A stretch of 64,000 nt of DNA, from assembly GCA_016200265.1 (NCBI GenBank), contig JACQFE010000009.1, positions 124,001 to 188,000 on the forward strand, given 5' to 3'. The DNA comes from Planctomycetota bacterium (GTDB lineage: Bacteria > Planctomycetota > Phycisphaerae > UBA1845). Each line of letters begins with the position of its first letter. The first letter of the stretch is position 1. Under the pieces are notes generated by a model. That model did no database searches and had not been told where the DNA came from. It worked only from the letters and a program-made list of their open reading frames with translations. The position numbers and the translations under genes were made by a program. Below are positions 9,993 through 21,498 of the stretch, piece by piece.

Positions 9993-12149
9993 TTACGCCA
10001 GCCGCATCGCCACCAAGAACAGGTCAATCAGCTTGATGCCAAAGAATGGCACAATCAGTCCGCCGACCGCGTAGATTCCAAGATTGCGCGTGAGCAAAGC
10101 CGATGCCTTGGCCGGGCGATATTTCACGCCGCGCAATGCCAATGGAATCAGGATAACAATGATTAGAGCGATGAAAATCACAGCCGAAAGAATCGCACTT
10201 TGCGGTGTGGCGAGCCGCATCACATTGAGCGCGCCTAGCGCGGGATACGTGCCGATGAATGCGGCCGGAATGATGGCGAAATATTTCGAAATATCATTGG
10301 CGATGCTGAACGTAGTCAGCGCGCCGCGAGTGATCAATAGCTGTTTTCCTATCTCCACGACTTCGATCAGCTTGGTCGGGTTGCTGTCAAGATCGACCAT
10401 GTTGCCGGCTTCCTTGGCGGCCTGCGTGCCTGTGTTCATCGCCACCGCGACATCGGCCTGAGCGAGCGCCGGTGCATCATTCGTGCCGTCGCCGCACATG
10501 GCCACGAGTCTTCCGCCGGCCTGGTTCTCGCGAATGAGCTTGAGCTTGGCTTCGGGCGTCGCCTCGGCGAGGAAATCATCCACGCCGGCTTCAGCAGCGA
10601 TCGAGGCCGCCGTGAGCGGATTGTCGCCGGTTATCATGATGGTCTTAATGCCCATCTGTCGGAGTTGAGCGAAACGCTCGCGAATCCCGCCCTTCACGAT
10701 GTCCTTGAGGTGGACCACGCCGAGCGCCTTGTCGTCTCTCGCGACGACGAGCGGAGTGCCTCCGCTCCTGGCGATTGACTCCACCATCGTTCGAATGGCT
10801 GCGGCGAATACTCCGCCTTTGGCCTGGACGAATTTCTCGATTGAGTCCGCCGCCCCCTTGCGAATTTGCGAGCCGTTCAGATCGACTCCGCTCATGCGCG
10901 TCTGCGCGGTGAAGGGAACGAAGTGTCCGCCGAGCTCGTGTACATCGCGTCCGCGCATGGCGAATTTTTGCTTCGCCAGGACGACGATGCTGCGGCCCTC
11001 AGGAGTTTCGTCAGCGAGCGATGCTAGCTGCGCCGCATCCGCGAGTTCGTCGGTGGATACGCCGGGTGCGGGCAGGAAGTCCGTCGCCTGGCGATTGCCG
11101 AGCGTGATCGTGCCCGTCTTATCGAGTAACAAAGTATCGACGTCACCGGCCGCTTCGACGGCCCGACCCGACATGGCGATGACATTCGCGCGAATCATGC
11201 GATCCATGCCTGCGATGCCAATGGCCGATAGCAAGCCGCCGATCGTCGTCGGAATCAGGCACACCAAAAGGGCGACGAGTACGGTCACTGTAATGACTTC
11301 GCCGTGACCGATGTTTCGCACGGTGAACAGCGAGAACGGGAGCAGCGTCGCGACCGCCACGAGAAAGATGATGGTCATGGCCGCAAGGAGAATGTTGAGT
11401 GCGATTTCGTTCGGTGTCTTCTGTCTCTGAGCGCCCTCGACAAGAGCGATCATGCGATCGATAAAGCTCTCGCCGGGGTTGGAAGTAATGCGGATCACGA
11501 GCCAGTCTGACAATACCCGCGTTCCACCGGTGACGGCGCTGCGATCACCGCCGCTTTCGCGGATGACCGGCGCGCTCTCGCCCGTGACCGCGCTTTCATC
11601 CACCGACGCAACGCCCGAGATCACTTCACCGTCGAGCGGAATGAATTCACCGGCCTCAACCAGCACGATCATTCCCTTGCGCAGATCGAGGCTGTTGTAA
11701 GGCGCAACCTGACCATCGGACATTGACGATGACGGCTTACCTTTGGCCGAAGTATATTTTTCGTCGAGGATGACTTTCGCGATGATGCTTCTGCGGCTGC
11801 GTTTGAGCGTTTCGGCCTGCGCTTTGCCGCGACCTTCGGCCATCGCCTCCGCGAAATTCGCGAAAAGCACCGTAAACCAGAGCCAAATGGAAACCGACAG
11901 AATAAAGCTCGGCGCGGCCTCGCCGTGGCCGAACAACGATTGAATCCAGAGCAGTGTTGTCATCGCCGCTCCGATGCACACCACGAACATGACCGGATTG
12001 CGAACCTGATGCCGCGGATTCAGTTTGCGAAATGATTCCCAGATCGCCGGTGTCACGATCGCGGCATCAAACAATGGGCGCGATTTGGTCGCATCTGCGC
12101 CTGTGGGCATCGGTATCGATGAATCCTGATTGAACCTTCCGTCGTCCAT
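9993..12149 (-). CDS. kdpB: KdpB catalytic subunit of the potassium-transporting P-type ATPase
   Basis: 718-residue P-type ATPase that hydrolyses ATP and powers potassium import by KdpFABC at the inner membrane. Visible motifs are TGES in the actuator domain (VTGESAPV), the phosphorylation site [10 protein letters not shown] near residue 343, the KGA motif (IRKGAADS), the hinge motif TGDNPLTA and [10 protein letters not shown]. Membrane helices flank these at both ends. Length and motifs are normal. It starts 3 bases after the kdpA stop. Confidence 0.98.
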   Translation of the reverse strand: MDDGRFNQDSSIPMPTGADATKSRPLFDAAIVTPAIWESFRKLNPRHQVRNPVMFVVCIGAAMTTLLWIQSLFGHGEAAPSFILSVSIWLWFTVLFANFAEAMAEGRGKAQAETLKRSRRSIIAKVILDEKYTSAKGKPSSSMSDGQVAPYNSLDLRKGMIVLVEAGEFIPLDGEVISGVASVDESAVTGESAPVIRESGGDRSAVTGGTRVLSDWLVIRITSNPGESFIDRMIALVEGAQRQKTPNEIALNILLAAMTIIFLVAVATLLPFSLFTVRNIGHGEVITVTVLVALLVCLIPTTIGGLLSAIGIAGMDRMIRANVIAMSGRAVEAAGDVDTLLLDKTGTITLGNRQATDFLPAPGVSTDELADAAQLASLADETPEGRSIVVLAKQKFAMRGRDVHELGGHFVPFTAQTRMSGVDLNGSQIRKGAADSIEKFVQAKGGVFAAAIRTMVESIARSGGTPLVVARDDKALGVVHLKDIVKGGIRERFAQLRQMGIKTIMITGDNPLTAASIAAEAGVDDFLAEATPEAKLKLIRENQAGGRLVAMCGDGTNDAPALAQADVAVAMNTGTQAAKEAGNMVDLDSNPTKLIEVVEIGKQLLITRGALTTFSIANDISKYFAIIPAAFIGTYPALGALNVMRLATPQSAILSAVIFIALIIVILIPLALRGVKYRPAKASALLTRNLGIYAVGGLIVPFFGIKLIDLFLVAMRLA

Positions 12150-12152
12150 GTT

Positions 12153-13955
12153 TCACCTTGCAGCCGCAAACAATCCAACATGCTCTGCGATCGGGCCCAA
12201 TGCCAACGCCGGAACAAACGTGAGCGCGCCGACGATGAGCACAATGCTGATCACCAGGCCGACAAAGAGCGGTGTGTGCGTCGGCAGCGTGCCCGCACTG
12301 ACTGGTACGTATTTCTTGGCCGCCAGCGATCCAGCAAGCGCCAGCACCGGAATCTTTACCCAGAAGCGACCCATCAACATCACCAGGCCCAGCAGCAAGT
12401 TCATCGTGACGTTGTTTCCGCCAAAGCCGCCGAACGCGCTGCCGTTATTGTTCGAGGCCGATGAAAATGCGTAGAGCACCTGACTGAAACCATGCGGCAA
12501 TGGATTGCTCATTGATGCGTTCACCTGGACCGTCATGACCGCAATGGCGGTTCCGACGAGCACACAGATGCACGGCGCCAGCACGGCGATCGAGGACATC
12601 TTCATCTCGAAGGCCTCGATCTTCTTGCCCAGATATTCCGGTGTGCGACCGACCATCAGCCCGGCGATGAAGACTGTCACCAAAACGAAAACCAGCATTC
12701 CATACAATCCCGAACCCACGCCGCCGAAGATGACCTCTCCGAGTTGCATCATGACCATAGGAACCAATCCGCCGAGCGGCATGTATGAATCGTGCATCGA
12801 GTTGACCGAGCCATTGGAGGCCGCAGTCGTCGTTACTGCCCATAGTGCGGAATTGGCCGTGCCGAAGCGAACTTCTTTGCCTTCCATATTGCCGTCGACC
12901 TGACCGGCAATGGGGACGCCGACGTCGACGAGTTTCGATTGTCGGTGATATTCCGAATAAAGGCACAGCGCGAGCCCAGCCAGCAGTACGATGTACATGG
13001 CCGCCAGCAACGCCCAGCCCTGTCGCGTGTCCTTGATCATCACGCCGAACGTGTAGCAAAGATCTGCGGGAATCAGAAGAATCGAGAGCATCTGCAGAAA
13101 GTTTGATAGAGGAGTCGGATTCTCAAACGGGTGCGACGAATTGGCGTTGAAGAACCCGCCGCCATTCGTGCCGAGCTGCTTGATTGCGATTTGCGATGCC
13201 GCCGGTCCGACCGCAATCGTCTGCTCGTTGAGCGTCAATTTCTCGGTGACCGACTGACAGTTGGCGTCCTTGATGGGATTGCCAGTCGCGTCAACCTTTG
13301 GCTGCTCGTAGCTCGTCGGTTGAAGAAGCGTGGCTTTTGCGTATGGCTTCAAGGTCTGCACGACGCCCTGTGACACCAGCACCAACGCCAGGATGACCGA
13401 CAGGGGCAGCAGGATGTACAGCGTCGAGCGCGTCAGGTCGACCCAATAATTCCCGATAGCTGTGGTCTGTCGGCGGACAAAGCCACGGATCAGGGCGACG
13501 AGTATCGCCATGCCCCCCGCAGCCGAAACAAAGTTCTGCACGGTGAGCCCGGCCATCTGTGTGAAGTAAGACATCGTCGTCTCGCCGCCGTAACCCTGCC
13601 AGTTCGTGTTGGTGACAAAGCTGACGCTGGTGTTGAACGAGGAGTCGGGTGACACCGCTGGCATGTCGGTCGGGTTGAGAGGCAGGTGCGCTTGTACGCG
13701 CTGCAGGCCGTACAGAAAAACAAATCCCACGAGGTGAAAGTAAAGCATCGCAAGCGCATAACGCTTCCAATTCATTTCTTCGTCGGAGCGGATTCCGGCC
13801 AAGCGATAGAGCAATCGCTCGACGGGTTGCAGCCAGCGTACTGCCCGTGGCGTGGCGCCCTCGTATACGGCCGCCATGTACGAGCCAAGCGGCTTTGCAC
13901 AAAGAATCAAGACCGCGAGATACAGGAGAATCTGTCCAAGTTCCGCGAGGGACAT
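12153..13955 (-). CDS. kdpA: KdpA potassium-binding and translocating subunit
   Basis: 600-residue polytopic channel-like subunit of KdpFABC. It contains the selectivity-filter-like segments expected of the superfamily of K+ transporters, for example [35 protein letters not shown] and the late [14 protein letters not shown], with about ten hydrophobic helices. The length is slightly above typical (~560) because of a loop around residues 215-245. It starts only 2 bases after the kdpF stop, indicating one operon. Confidence 0.98.
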   Translation of the reverse strand: MSLAELGQILLYLAVLILCAKPLGSYMAAVYEGATPRAVRWLQPVERLLYRLAGIRSDEEMNWKRYALAMLYFHLVGFVFLYGLQRVQAHLPLNPTDMPAVSPDSSFNTSVSFVTNTNWQGYGGETTMSYFTQMAGLTVQNFVSAAGGMAILVALIRGFVRRQTTAIGNYWVDLTRSTLYILLPLSVILALVLVSQGVVQTLKPYAKATLLQPTSYEQPKVDATGNPIKDANCQSVTEKLTLNEQTIAVGPAASQIAIKQLGTNGGGFFNANSSHPFENPTPLSNFLQMLSILLIPADLCYTFGVMIKDTRQGWALLAAMYIVLLAGLALCLYSEYHRQSKLVDVGVPIAGQVDGNMEGKEVRFGTANSALWAVTTTAASNGSVNSMHDSYMPLGGLVPMVMMQLGEVIFGGVGSGLYGMLVFVLVTVFIAGLMVGRTPEYLGKKIEAFEMKMSSIAVLAPCICVLVGTAIAVMTVQVNASMSNPLPHGFSQVLYAFSSASNNNGSAFGGFGGNNVTMNLLLGLVMLMGRFWVKIPVLALAGSLAAKKYVPVSAGTLPTHTPLFVGLVISIVLIVGALTFVPALALGPIAEHVGLFAAAR

Positions 13956-14045
13956 TTAGAACCACTCCGGCTTCAGCATCGCCACAAAGAGGTAGATGAG
14001 CAGCAGCATCGCCAACATGACGCAAATGACGTACAAAACGGTCAT
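13956..14045 (-). CDS. kdpF: KdpF, small stabilising subunit
   Basis: 29-residue single-span peptide immediately upstream of kdpA. The end YLFVAMLKPEWF is the characteristic KdpF signature, and the rest is one hydrophobic helix. KdpF sits between KdpA and KdpB and stabilises the complex. The ATG overlaps the preceding small gene as ATGA, which implies coupled translation. Confidence 0.95.
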   Translation of the reverse strand: MTVLYVICVMLAMLLLIYLFVAMLKPEWF

Positions 14046-14131
14046 CGCTTAGGCTCCGGAAAAACGCGACGCACGCACTCAATGCAAAGCACAAAGAACA
14101 ATAAACCGATCGCCAAATAAAACACGTCCAT
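14042..14131 (-). CDS. Small membrane peptide preceding kdpF
   Basis: 29-residue open frame beginning MDVFYLAIGLLFFVLCIECV and ending in a basic tail (RRVFPEPKR). One hydrophobic helix plus positive cytoplasmic tail. The stop overlaps the kdpF ATG by four bases (ATGA), so it is very likely the first gene of the kdp operon. Similar tiny membrane ORFs precede kdpF in other bacteria; its role is not known to me. Confidence 0.7.
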   Translation of the reverse strand: MDVFYLAIGLLFFVLCIECVRRVFPEPKR

Positions 14132-14330
14132 CAAAGTCTCTCCACGCCCGTTAATCAAAGTCTACAAGGCCACGCGCTAGGAAACTGTTAGAATTAGCAG
14201 TCGCCGTATTAGCGGCGCGTTATTGGATGCGGTGGGCTCGTTCAGTCTCCGATCAGGGAGATCCGCTGCCGGGTTATCTGATGCCGACGTGTTAATTAGT
14301 TGCGTCCAGATGCAAGGGCTCCAAAAATCG
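14132..14330. other. Upstream region of the kdp operon
   Basis: No gene is seen. On the minus strand this is the only candidate for the kdp promoter region. A small hairpin (CGCCG-TATTAG-CGGCG) sits near 14205. I could not identify a convincing -35/-10 pair, a KdpE box or a c-di-AMP riboswitch. Confidence 0.35.
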
Positions 14331-14512
14331 GGCCCGGAAGAGTACCCGATGGGTACCCGCAAAATGCGGTCTTTGATGGCCTTGAAGAGTCTAAACGGGT
14401 CACGAGTAGTCAGGTCAGTTTTTTCGTAAGCTACGACAAAACCGCATTTTCGGTATCAAGAACAAGGTTTTTACCGACTTTCGGTGTCGAATTCGATTCC
14501 CCCCGCCTCCAT
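14331..14512 (+). repeat. Imperfect ~180 bp repeat, copy A
   Basis: This stretch aligns base for base over most of its length with 19011-19192: shared blocks include AAGAGT, GGTAC.CGCAAAA.GCGGT, GAAGAGT, CGAGT.GTCAGGTC and a nearly perfect tail CGAATTCGATTCCCCCCGCC (14488-14507). The tail resembles the T-loop and 3' acceptor strand of tmRNA or a tRNA, but the 5' strand that should pair with it is absent. No open frame is conserved between the copies. Confidence 0.65.
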
Positions 14513-14573
14513 TGTTGTAAATGCTTTATGCGCAAGTACTTGCAGTCTTAGTGGGGGAAACACTCCCCCCGCC

Positions 14574-14828
14574 TCATCTGCCAGGCGAATTAGCCGGCGA
14601 GCCGATCGAGCAGCTTGCCACGGCATCGACATACGAACGGCCCTCGTTGGCCTCAAGCACGATATCCCGACCAATGGCCTCGACGCCGTGGTAAGTTACT
14701 TCCTGTGGGGCTTGGTTGTCTTTGGATGGATCGAGCGCGAAGAGCTGCGTCACCTTGCCGGAATCCGCCTCCGCCTCACGCAACTTGTAAATAATCTGCT
14801 CCGTCGAAAATCGATTCCGCACACCCAT
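14574..14828 (-). pseudogene. Remnant of an IS3-family transposase OrfA
   Basis: The first ~20 residues (GVRNRFSTEQIIYKLREAEA) match the helix-turn-helix start of IS3-family OrfA proteins. After that the similarity is lost (DSGKVTQLFALDPSKDN...), and neither the rest of OrfA nor an OrfB with the DDE motif is present. No terminal inverted repeats were recognised. I regard it as an insertion-sequence scar. Confidence 0.55.
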
Positions 14829-14900
14829 CCTCCTGTCCTCCACAAAAGCGTCCAAAGTCATGAGTTTACCACTCATCACCCGGACTGGTTTATGGGGGCA

Positions 14901-15120
14901 AGGTCACCACGATCGCGATGCCGGTGATCTTCGTTACGTAGAAGTGCTTCCGCAGCGGCCCGTACTTGATCACGTGCGGGGCGCTGGTTTCCTTGATTCG
15001 AAACGCTTCCTTCATGGTCACTGCGTCGATGCCAAGCACGTCGATCGTCTCGAAACGAAGACAAGGAATCGGTCGTAACTCGTGTGGCAGGGTTTCTCCG
15101 ACAAGCCACGAGAGACTACA
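14901..15120 (-). pseudogene. Unidentified gene fragment without start
   Basis: An open minus-strand frame of about 70 codons, interpretable as a C-terminal end (ETIDVLGIDAVTMKEAF ... HVIKYGPLRKHFYV) and terminated by TAA at 14903-14901. The composition looks protein-like, but no upstream start with a ribosome-binding site is visible before the frame is lost. It lies beside the transposase remnant, so both are probably debris of one rearrangement. I do not recognise the family. Confidence 0.35.
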
Positions 15121-15238
15121 ATAGGTCCGCGAACGCGGCTGCTGAGAGAGTATCGCAAAACCGAGTCTTGGAATTCAACCTATGACCCAGGACGCCGGCC
15201 ACAGCTAAGCGGCCGAATCTGTGAAAAGGAGAGGTGTC

Positions 15239-17815
15239 ATGGGTGTCCGTCCGACCTTTCTCATCAGCGCCGCATTTGCCGCCGCCTGCCGGATGTTGGC
15301 GGCTGGGGAACAGAGCCCCCCGATCATCTCGATCACGGCTCCCGACGTCTTCCAGAATGACGTTCTCGCGACCGGCTTCGACTTGCCGACGAAGATACTG
15401 TTCCTTCCCGATGACCGCATGCTGGTCGCGGAGTTGCCGGGCACGATCAAGACCCTGTCGCCGCCCTACACGACGCCGGACCCGGCGCCGTTCCTCGGGC
15501 TGAATCTTAACATCCCCGGATATGCCGGCCTCCAGCAGGGAATCATGGATGTGGCGCTCGATCCGAACTTCGTCGCCAACCACTATTACTACGTCTTCTA
15601 CACCAAGGACAGCCCGAACAAGGACCGCCTGTCCCGCTTCACCGCCAACGGCGCGCTCGACGGGACGATCGCTGGCAGCGAGGTCATCCTCTACGAGGAC
15701 CCGCAGAACGCGAACACGGAACACCACGGCGGGGCGGTGAGCTTCGGGAACGATGGTAGGATCTACTTCACGACGGGCGAGCACTTCGACGCCTCGAATG
15801 CCCAGGATCTGGCCAACCCCCGCGGCAAGATCCACCGCATCAACCCCGACGGCAGCACGCCAACGGACAACCCGTTCTACGACGGAGCGGGGCCCAATTG
15901 GGATTCGATCTGGGCTTACGGCCTGCGCAACCCGTTCCGCGCCTACTACGACCCGCCGACGGGCAGGCTCTACGTCGCGGACGTGGGCGGCAACAACTAC
16001 GACACCGCATACGAAGAGGTGGACCTCGGAGAGGCGGGGAAGAACTACGGCTGGCCGGACTGCGAGTTCGGGACCTGCGGCAACCCGGCCTTCACGGCAG
16101 CCCTCTATGTCTATCCACACCTCGGCCGAGATGCTTCCATCACCGGGGGATTCGTCTACCACGGCACGCAATTCCCGGCAACCTACCAGGGCAGCTACTT
16201 CTTCGCCGACTACACCCAGAACTGGATCAAGCGCCTCACCTTCGACGCGCAGGGAAACGTCAGCGGCGTGTTCAATTTCGAGCCGCCGGACGGATCGAGC
16301 GACGGGCCCTACGGCGACATCGTCTGCCTCGCGGAGGGCCCCGACGGCACGCTCTACTACCTCGACCTCGGCTACTCGGATGTGGGCGGCCAGTTCGGCG
16401 TCAGCAAGATCCGTCGCATTCACTATATCTCGTCAAATCTCCCGCCGACCGCACTGGCGAGCGCGGACCCGACGGCGGGTCCAGTGCCCCTCATGGTGAG
16501 CTTTTCAAGCGCGGGCTCGGTGGACCCCGAGGGCCTACCCATCACGTATTCCTGGACCTTCGGCGACGGCGCCACCTCGAGCGCGGCGAACCCCTCGCAC
16601 TCGTACTCTTCGGAGGGGCAGTACACGGCCAGGCTCACGACCTCCGACAGCGTGAACCAGACGCAGTCGACACCACTCACGATCCGCGCCGGCACGCCGC
16701 CCACCGCGACGATCCTCCAGCCGACGGACGGAAGCTTCTTCGTCGCCGGCGACGTCATCTCCTGGAGCGGGGACGGGACGGACGGTCATGGCGCCTCGCT
16801 TCCGGCGAGTGCCTTCACGTGGGACATCGACTTCCTCCACGCCGGACATGTGCATCCCGGCCTGCACGCCGTCGGCGTGAAGAGCGGCACGTTTCCGATC
16901 CCCACGAGCGGTCACGACTTCAGCGGAAACACCCGCTACCGCTTCCAGCTCACGGTGACTCTCCCGAACGGGCTGACGGGCGTGGAGAGCGTGATCGTCT
17001 GGCCGACGAAGGTGAATCTCACCTTCGACACTGTTCCTTCCGGCCGTACGATCCATCTCGACGGCATTGCGCAGCCGACCCCTCTGGTTTACGACACGCT
17101 CGTCAACTTCCAACACTCGATCGAGGCGCCCGATCAATCGACCCCGACCACGATCTATACGTTCGATCATTGGTCCGACGGCGGCGCGCAGTTGCACACG
17201 ATCACGGTGCCGGCGACGGCCGCGACGTACACTGCGACCTTCACCGGAGCCCCGAACACCACCCCGTTGCAGATCGGTGAGACGACCGTCTTCAACGAAT
17301 CCGACTGTTGCAACGGCAACCTGCTGCTCGCGCAGGATGCGATTCTCTCTCAGCCAGGAACGCTGCAGAGCCTCTCGTTCTATGTCACGCAGGCAGTGGG
17401 TGATCTCCGGCTCGGCGTTTACGATTCGACCGGGCCCGGCGGAGGACCCGGTGCCAAGAGGGCCGAGACGAACTCGTTCACGCCGGTCGTGGGCTGGAAC
17501 ACGGTGAACGTCATCACACCCGTCGTGCTGTCACCCGGCACGTACTGGCTGGCGTATCTGCCACAGAGCGACGGCCTGGAGTTCCGCGCCGATCGCAGCA
17601 TCGGCACAATCATGTATTACTCGTACCCGTTCGGCCCAATGCCCGCGACCTTCTCGACCGCGCCGGGCACCGGAGTGACGCGCTGGTCGTTCTACGGGAC
17701 ACTCCTTCCCATCTCGTCGATACCCGCCGCCTCAGCCTGGGGTCTTCTGGTGATGGGGCTTTCGCTGATGTCGATCGCGGCGTATCTACTGCGCAGCGGG
17801 CGGCCAAAAGCCTGA
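15239..17815 (+). CDS. Secreted glucose/sorbosone dehydrogenase-like protein with PKD domain and IPTL-CTERM tail
   Basis: 858 residues from ATG 15239, chosen because AAAAGGAGAG lies 7 bases upstream. A signal peptide is followed by a beta-propeller of the PQQ-dependent glucose/sorbosone dehydrogenase (GSDH) type (about 40-390; LPDDRMLVAELPG, EHHGGAVSFGNDGRIYFTTGE, WDSIWAYGLRNPFR, NYGWPDCE). Then come a PKD domain (about 410-490; YSWTFGDGATSS) and Ig-like modules. The C-terminus (IPAASAWGLLVMGLSLMSIA...LLRSGR) is an IPTL-CTERM-like sorting signal for export and processing in the envelope. Likely role: extracellular sugar or aldose oxidation; substrate unknown. Confidence 0.85.
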   Translation: MGVRPTFLISAAFAAACRMLAAGEQSPPIISITAPDVFQNDVLATGFDLPTKILFLPDDRMLVAELPGTIKTLSPPYTTPDPAPFLGLNLNIPGYAGLQQGIMDVALDPNFVANHYYYVFYTKDSPNKDRLSRFTANGALDGTIAGSEVILYEDPQNANTEHHGGAVSFGNDGRIYFTTGEHFDASNAQDLANPRGKIHRINPDGSTPTDNPFYDGAGPNWDSIWAYGLRNPFRAYYDPPTGRLYVADVGGNNYDTAYEEVDLGEAGKNYGWPDCEFGTCGNPAFTAALYVYPHLGRDASITGGFVYHGTQFPATYQGSYFFADYTQNWIKRLTFDAQGNVSGVFNFEPPDGSSDGPYGDIVCLAEGPDGTLYYLDLGYSDVGGQFGVSKIRRIHYISSNLPPTALASADPTAGPVPLMVSFSSAGSVDPEGLPITYSWTFGDGATSSAANPSHSYSSEGQYTARLTTSDSVNQTQSTPLTIRAGTPPTATILQPTDGSFFVAGDVISWSGDGTDGHGASLPASAFTWDIDFLHAGHVHPGLHAVGVKSGTFPIPTSGHDFSGNTRYRFQLTVTLPNGLTGVESVIVWPTKVNLTFDTVPSGRTIHLDGIAQPTPLVYDTLVNFQHSIEAPDQSTPTTIYTFDHWSDGGAQLHTITVPATAATYTATFTGAPNTTPLQIGETTVFNESDCCNGNLLLAQDAILSQPGTLQSLSFYVTQAVGDLRLGVYDSTGPGGGPGAKRAETNSFTPVVGWNTVNVITPVVLSPGTYWLAYLPQSDGLEFRADRSIGTIMYYSYPFGPMPATFSTAPGTGVTRWSFYGTLLPISSIPAASAWGLLVMGLSLMSIAAYLLRSGRPKA

Positions 17816-18163
17816 GAACAGATGCTTAAGCTGTTGCTCCCTGTATCACTATCCCAGGCTTTCCGGTCTTTGTGCAGTTGGCCTTTGCTGTGGCGACGTC
17901 GTGAGGTCATATTCTGAGCGGTATTTACGTGGCGCGGGGACCGAGACGAATACGACCTTGGAAATGATTCATTTTAAACTGCGATGATGCTTGTTTGGAT
18001 TCCGGCGCTTCGGGGGCGCTTGAGCAAGGTCGTTGGGGTTGCGCGCCAGCGCGTCTGCCAAGACCGGCTGTCGATTCCTGTCCAGCGGAGCTCATTTGGT
18101 TGATTCATTTCTGGCTAGAGCACACAATGTGATCGTGGTCTTTTGTGTTTGGTGATGGTACGT
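17816..18163. other. Intergenic region
   Basis: No gene is supported. A weak hairpin AACAG...CTGTT just after the preceding stop could help termination. The rest holds no recognisable promoter, repeat or RNA. Confidence 0.4.
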
Positions 18164-18838
18164 ATGCGAATATCCACGGGTGTCTTCGTAGTTCTACTCG
18201 CGGTCTGGATGAGCCAGAGCTATGGCCAGGAAAAGGCCATCTCGCCCGACCTCGCCAAGATAGCCGACCGCAAGGGCTGGTCATTGCATAACGCCACCGC
18301 CGAGGCGGTTGAGGTGGAAGGCAAGTCCGGTGTGCTGCTCAAGGCTAATGCCGATTCTATCACCGGCGTGGCGGGCCTGGTCCTCGCAGATGCCGTGGAG
18401 TTCACTGAAGGTGTTATCGAGATCGACTTGAAGGGAAAAAGCGTCCGGCCAAGTTTCCTGGGCGTCGCGTTCAACGTGGCTGACGAAAAGACGTTTGAAG
18501 CCGTTTATTTCCGCCCCTTCAACTTCAACGCCGGCGGGGAATTTACGAGCCGGGCTGTCCAGTACATCGCGTGGCCGGAGCACATCTGGAATGAGCTGCG
18601 CAAGAATCAGCCCGGAAAGTTCGAGGGCCCGGTCAATTCGGTGCCTGATCCCGACAAGTGGTTCCACGCACGAATCGAGATCGAGACGAAGCAAGTCCGC
18701 GTTTACGTCAACGAAGCGAAGGAACCGTGCCTTGTCGTGAACCGATTGGCGCAAGACGTGAAAAGCCGCCCGGTGGGACTATTCGTGGACTCGGGGGATG
18801 GTCTGTACGCCGGTCTCAAGGTCACCAAGACCAAGTAA
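18164..18838 (+). CDS. Secreted protein with a concanavalin-like (DUF1080-type) beta-sandwich
   Basis: 224 residues from ATG 18164; in-frame starts at 18143 and 18155 only lengthen the cytoplasmic end of the signal peptide (MRISTGVFVVLLAVWMSQSYG). The mature part reads like the 3-keto-disaccharide hydrolase/LamG-like fold: GVIEIDLKGK, SFLGVAFNVADEKTFEAVYFRPFNF, DKWFHARIEIETKQVRVYVN and GLFVDSGDGLYAGLKV. Proteins of this group are often sugar-binding or glycoside-processing and numerous in Planctomycetota. No catalytic residues can be assigned. Confidence 0.7.
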   Translation: MRISTGVFVVLLAVWMSQSYGQEKAISPDLAKIADRKGWSLHNATAEAVEVEGKSGVLLKANADSITGVAGLVLADAVEFTEGVIEIDLKGKSVRPSFLGVAFNVADEKTFEAVYFRPFNFNAGGEFTSRAVQYIAWPEHIWNELRKNQPGKFEGPVNSVPDPDKWFHARIEIETKQVRVYVNEAKEPCLVVNRLAQDVKSRPVGLFVDSGDGLYAGLKVTKTK

Positions 18839-19010
18839 GTCTTCCATGCCGACAATGCCTTCCAGATTTATCTGCACTAATCTGTGAGCAAGAAGGGCGA
18901 GCAAGCCGCTCGCTCGCGAATCCGGCGCGTATCCCTTGCAGGGCCTCTCCCCACACCATTTGGGTTTGTGGCGGAAGCTGGCTCGATAAGAGTATGACGC
19001 GCGAGGAGCG

Positions 19011-19192
19011 GGCAAAAAAGAGTGCACGATAGGTACACGCAAAAAGCGGTTTCTGACGGTTCCGAAGAGTCATAAGGAGTCGCGAGTGGTCAGGTCGACT
19101 TTTCGCGTATTCCTCGGCAGATTCGCATTTTTTGATTGAAAATCGCGTTTTTCCCGTGTATTGACTATCGAATTCGATTCCCCCCGCCCCCT
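19011..19192 (+). repeat. Imperfect ~180 bp repeat, copy B
   Basis: Second copy of the repeat at 14331-14512, same orientation, about 4.7 kb apart. The tail CGAATTCGATTCCCCCCGCC is at 19169-19188. It lies about 310 bases upstream of the tRNA-Gly gene used by the integrase. The remaining DNA between 18839 and 19502 contains no supported gene. Confidence 0.65.
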
Positions 19193-19502
19193 GTCTGGTG
19201 ACGAGTTGTTGAGAGGCCGGCAGGCCAAGGTGTCTGTCTCAGCAACCTGGGTGTCGAACCTCGGGTGAGGCGCGGGTATGCAGTGACTTCGGGCACCTCG
19301 TAGTTGACTGCCGGTCGCCTCGAGCCGAGGATCACCAGCCTAAGAGATCGCCCAGCTTTTTGAGCTGTGCTTCCTATTGCTTCTTGCCTTCAAAATGGCG
19401 GAAGCGACGGTATAATCGGGACACTGCCTAAAGTAGCTGCACGACTTAAGAACGAAGTGATGTGACTATAAGTGTATTTAGCACAACAACTTGCGTATTT
19501 TT

Positions 19503-20761
<1,259 letters not shown>

Positions 20762-20773
20762 GGTTGCCGATCC

Positions 20774-21154
20774 TCAGCGTGGATTCTCGTTTGTCAAGCG
20801 TTCCAGAAACCGGTCGAGTTCAACTCGTCGGTAGAATAAGCTCTTGGATACCTGCGTGCCCCGCAGGAGCCCTGTCGCTCGGTAGCGCGCCAACGTCTCG
20901 TCGGGATTTCTGAGACCGCGAATCGTGTCCAGCCTTAGGTAGCGAATTGCTTCATCCTCGGTAAGGAGTTCAGGACACGGCGTCGGCGTCATGCCGGGGA
21001 GAATGGGACCTGCGGGCGAGAGTCGAGCGGTGGACGATGGTTCAAGCCCACTACTCGCGCCGTCTTTGTCCCAAGCGTCCCTCATGGCGTTGACACCGGG
21101 CGAACTGCACGCAATCGCGTCTCGGTCAGGTCGTATTGCATCATGGCGAATCAC
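20774..21154 (-). CDS. Excisionase-like helix-turn-helix protein
   Basis: Up to 126 residues; the conserved part is the C-terminal 65 (LLTEDEAIRYLRLDT ... GTQVSKSLFYRRVELDRFLERL), a MerR/Xis-like winged helix of the type used by excisionases and DNA-binding regulators next to integrases. The N-terminal 50-60 residues are low in structure, so a later start (for example Met24 or Met55) may be correct. Directly upstream of the integrase gene with a 12-base gap. Likely directs excision and controls integrase expression. Confidence 0.7.
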   Translation of the reverse strand: MIRHDAIRPDRDAIACSSPGVNAMRDAWDKDGASSGLEPSSTARLSPAGPILPGMTPTPCPELLTEDEAIRYLRLDTIRGLRNPDETLARYRATGLLRGTQVSKSLFYRRVELDRFLERLTNENPR

Positions 21155-21167
21155 CCCGGTGATAGAG

Positions 21168-21440
21168 TCAAGAGGCGGCTACGGCGCTGGCTTCTTCCGT
21201 CTCGCGCAGCGTCAGAAACTCGTAGGCTCGCGAAACGACCAGCCCCAACTTGGGCAACTCGTCCGGTCGGAAGTAGGTCGTGGTTTTCCATTGCCCGTCC
21301 TTGTCGTCGCGGTATCGCTTCTGAACCCGGATGCTGTACTGCGGCACGGCGCGACCGTTGACCGGTGTGCTTTCCGCCCAGATCGCAACGACAACGGTTC
21401 CTGCACGGAACTCCTTCATGGGTTTGCTGTTTTCGCTCAT
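21168..21440 (-). CDS. Small accessory-element protein, family member 1 of 3
   Basis: 90 residues, preceded by GAAGGAGAG. The core (VVVAIWAES ... YSIRVQKRYRDDKDGQWKTTTYFRPDELPKLGLVV) matches the proteins at 56104-56364 and 57043-57348 in order: a first strand with IWxxE or similar, a second strand, a basic K/RxYKDGxxW turn, a strand ending in FxxDDLP, and a C-terminal helix. The shape is reminiscent of small ssDNA/RNA-binding beta-sheet proteins, but I cannot name the family. The ending TLRETEEASAVAAS may be a flexible tail. Confidence 0.7.
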   Translation of the reverse strand: MSENSKPMKEFRAGTVVVAIWAESTPVNGRAVPQYSIRVQKRYRDDKDGQWKTTTYFRPDELPKLGLVVSRAYEFLTLRETEEASAVAAS

Positions 21441-21498
21441 AAGCCTCTCCTTCTATCGTTCGCTAACATGCGTACATCCGCGACAAAAAAATAGGCGG

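Noticed and set aside
14331..14512. Complete tmRNA gene
   Set aside because: Only a 3'-like tail is present; neither the 5' acceptor strand nor a tag-peptide reading frame is visible in either copy.
15116..16423. 435-codon minus-strand open frame
   Set aside because: Exact antisense of the well-supported GSDH-type gene; Val/Arg/Glu-biased shadow.
15898..17280. 460-codon plus-strand open frame
   Set aside because: Out-of-frame shadow inside the GSDH-type gene, Arg/Pro-rich without motifs.
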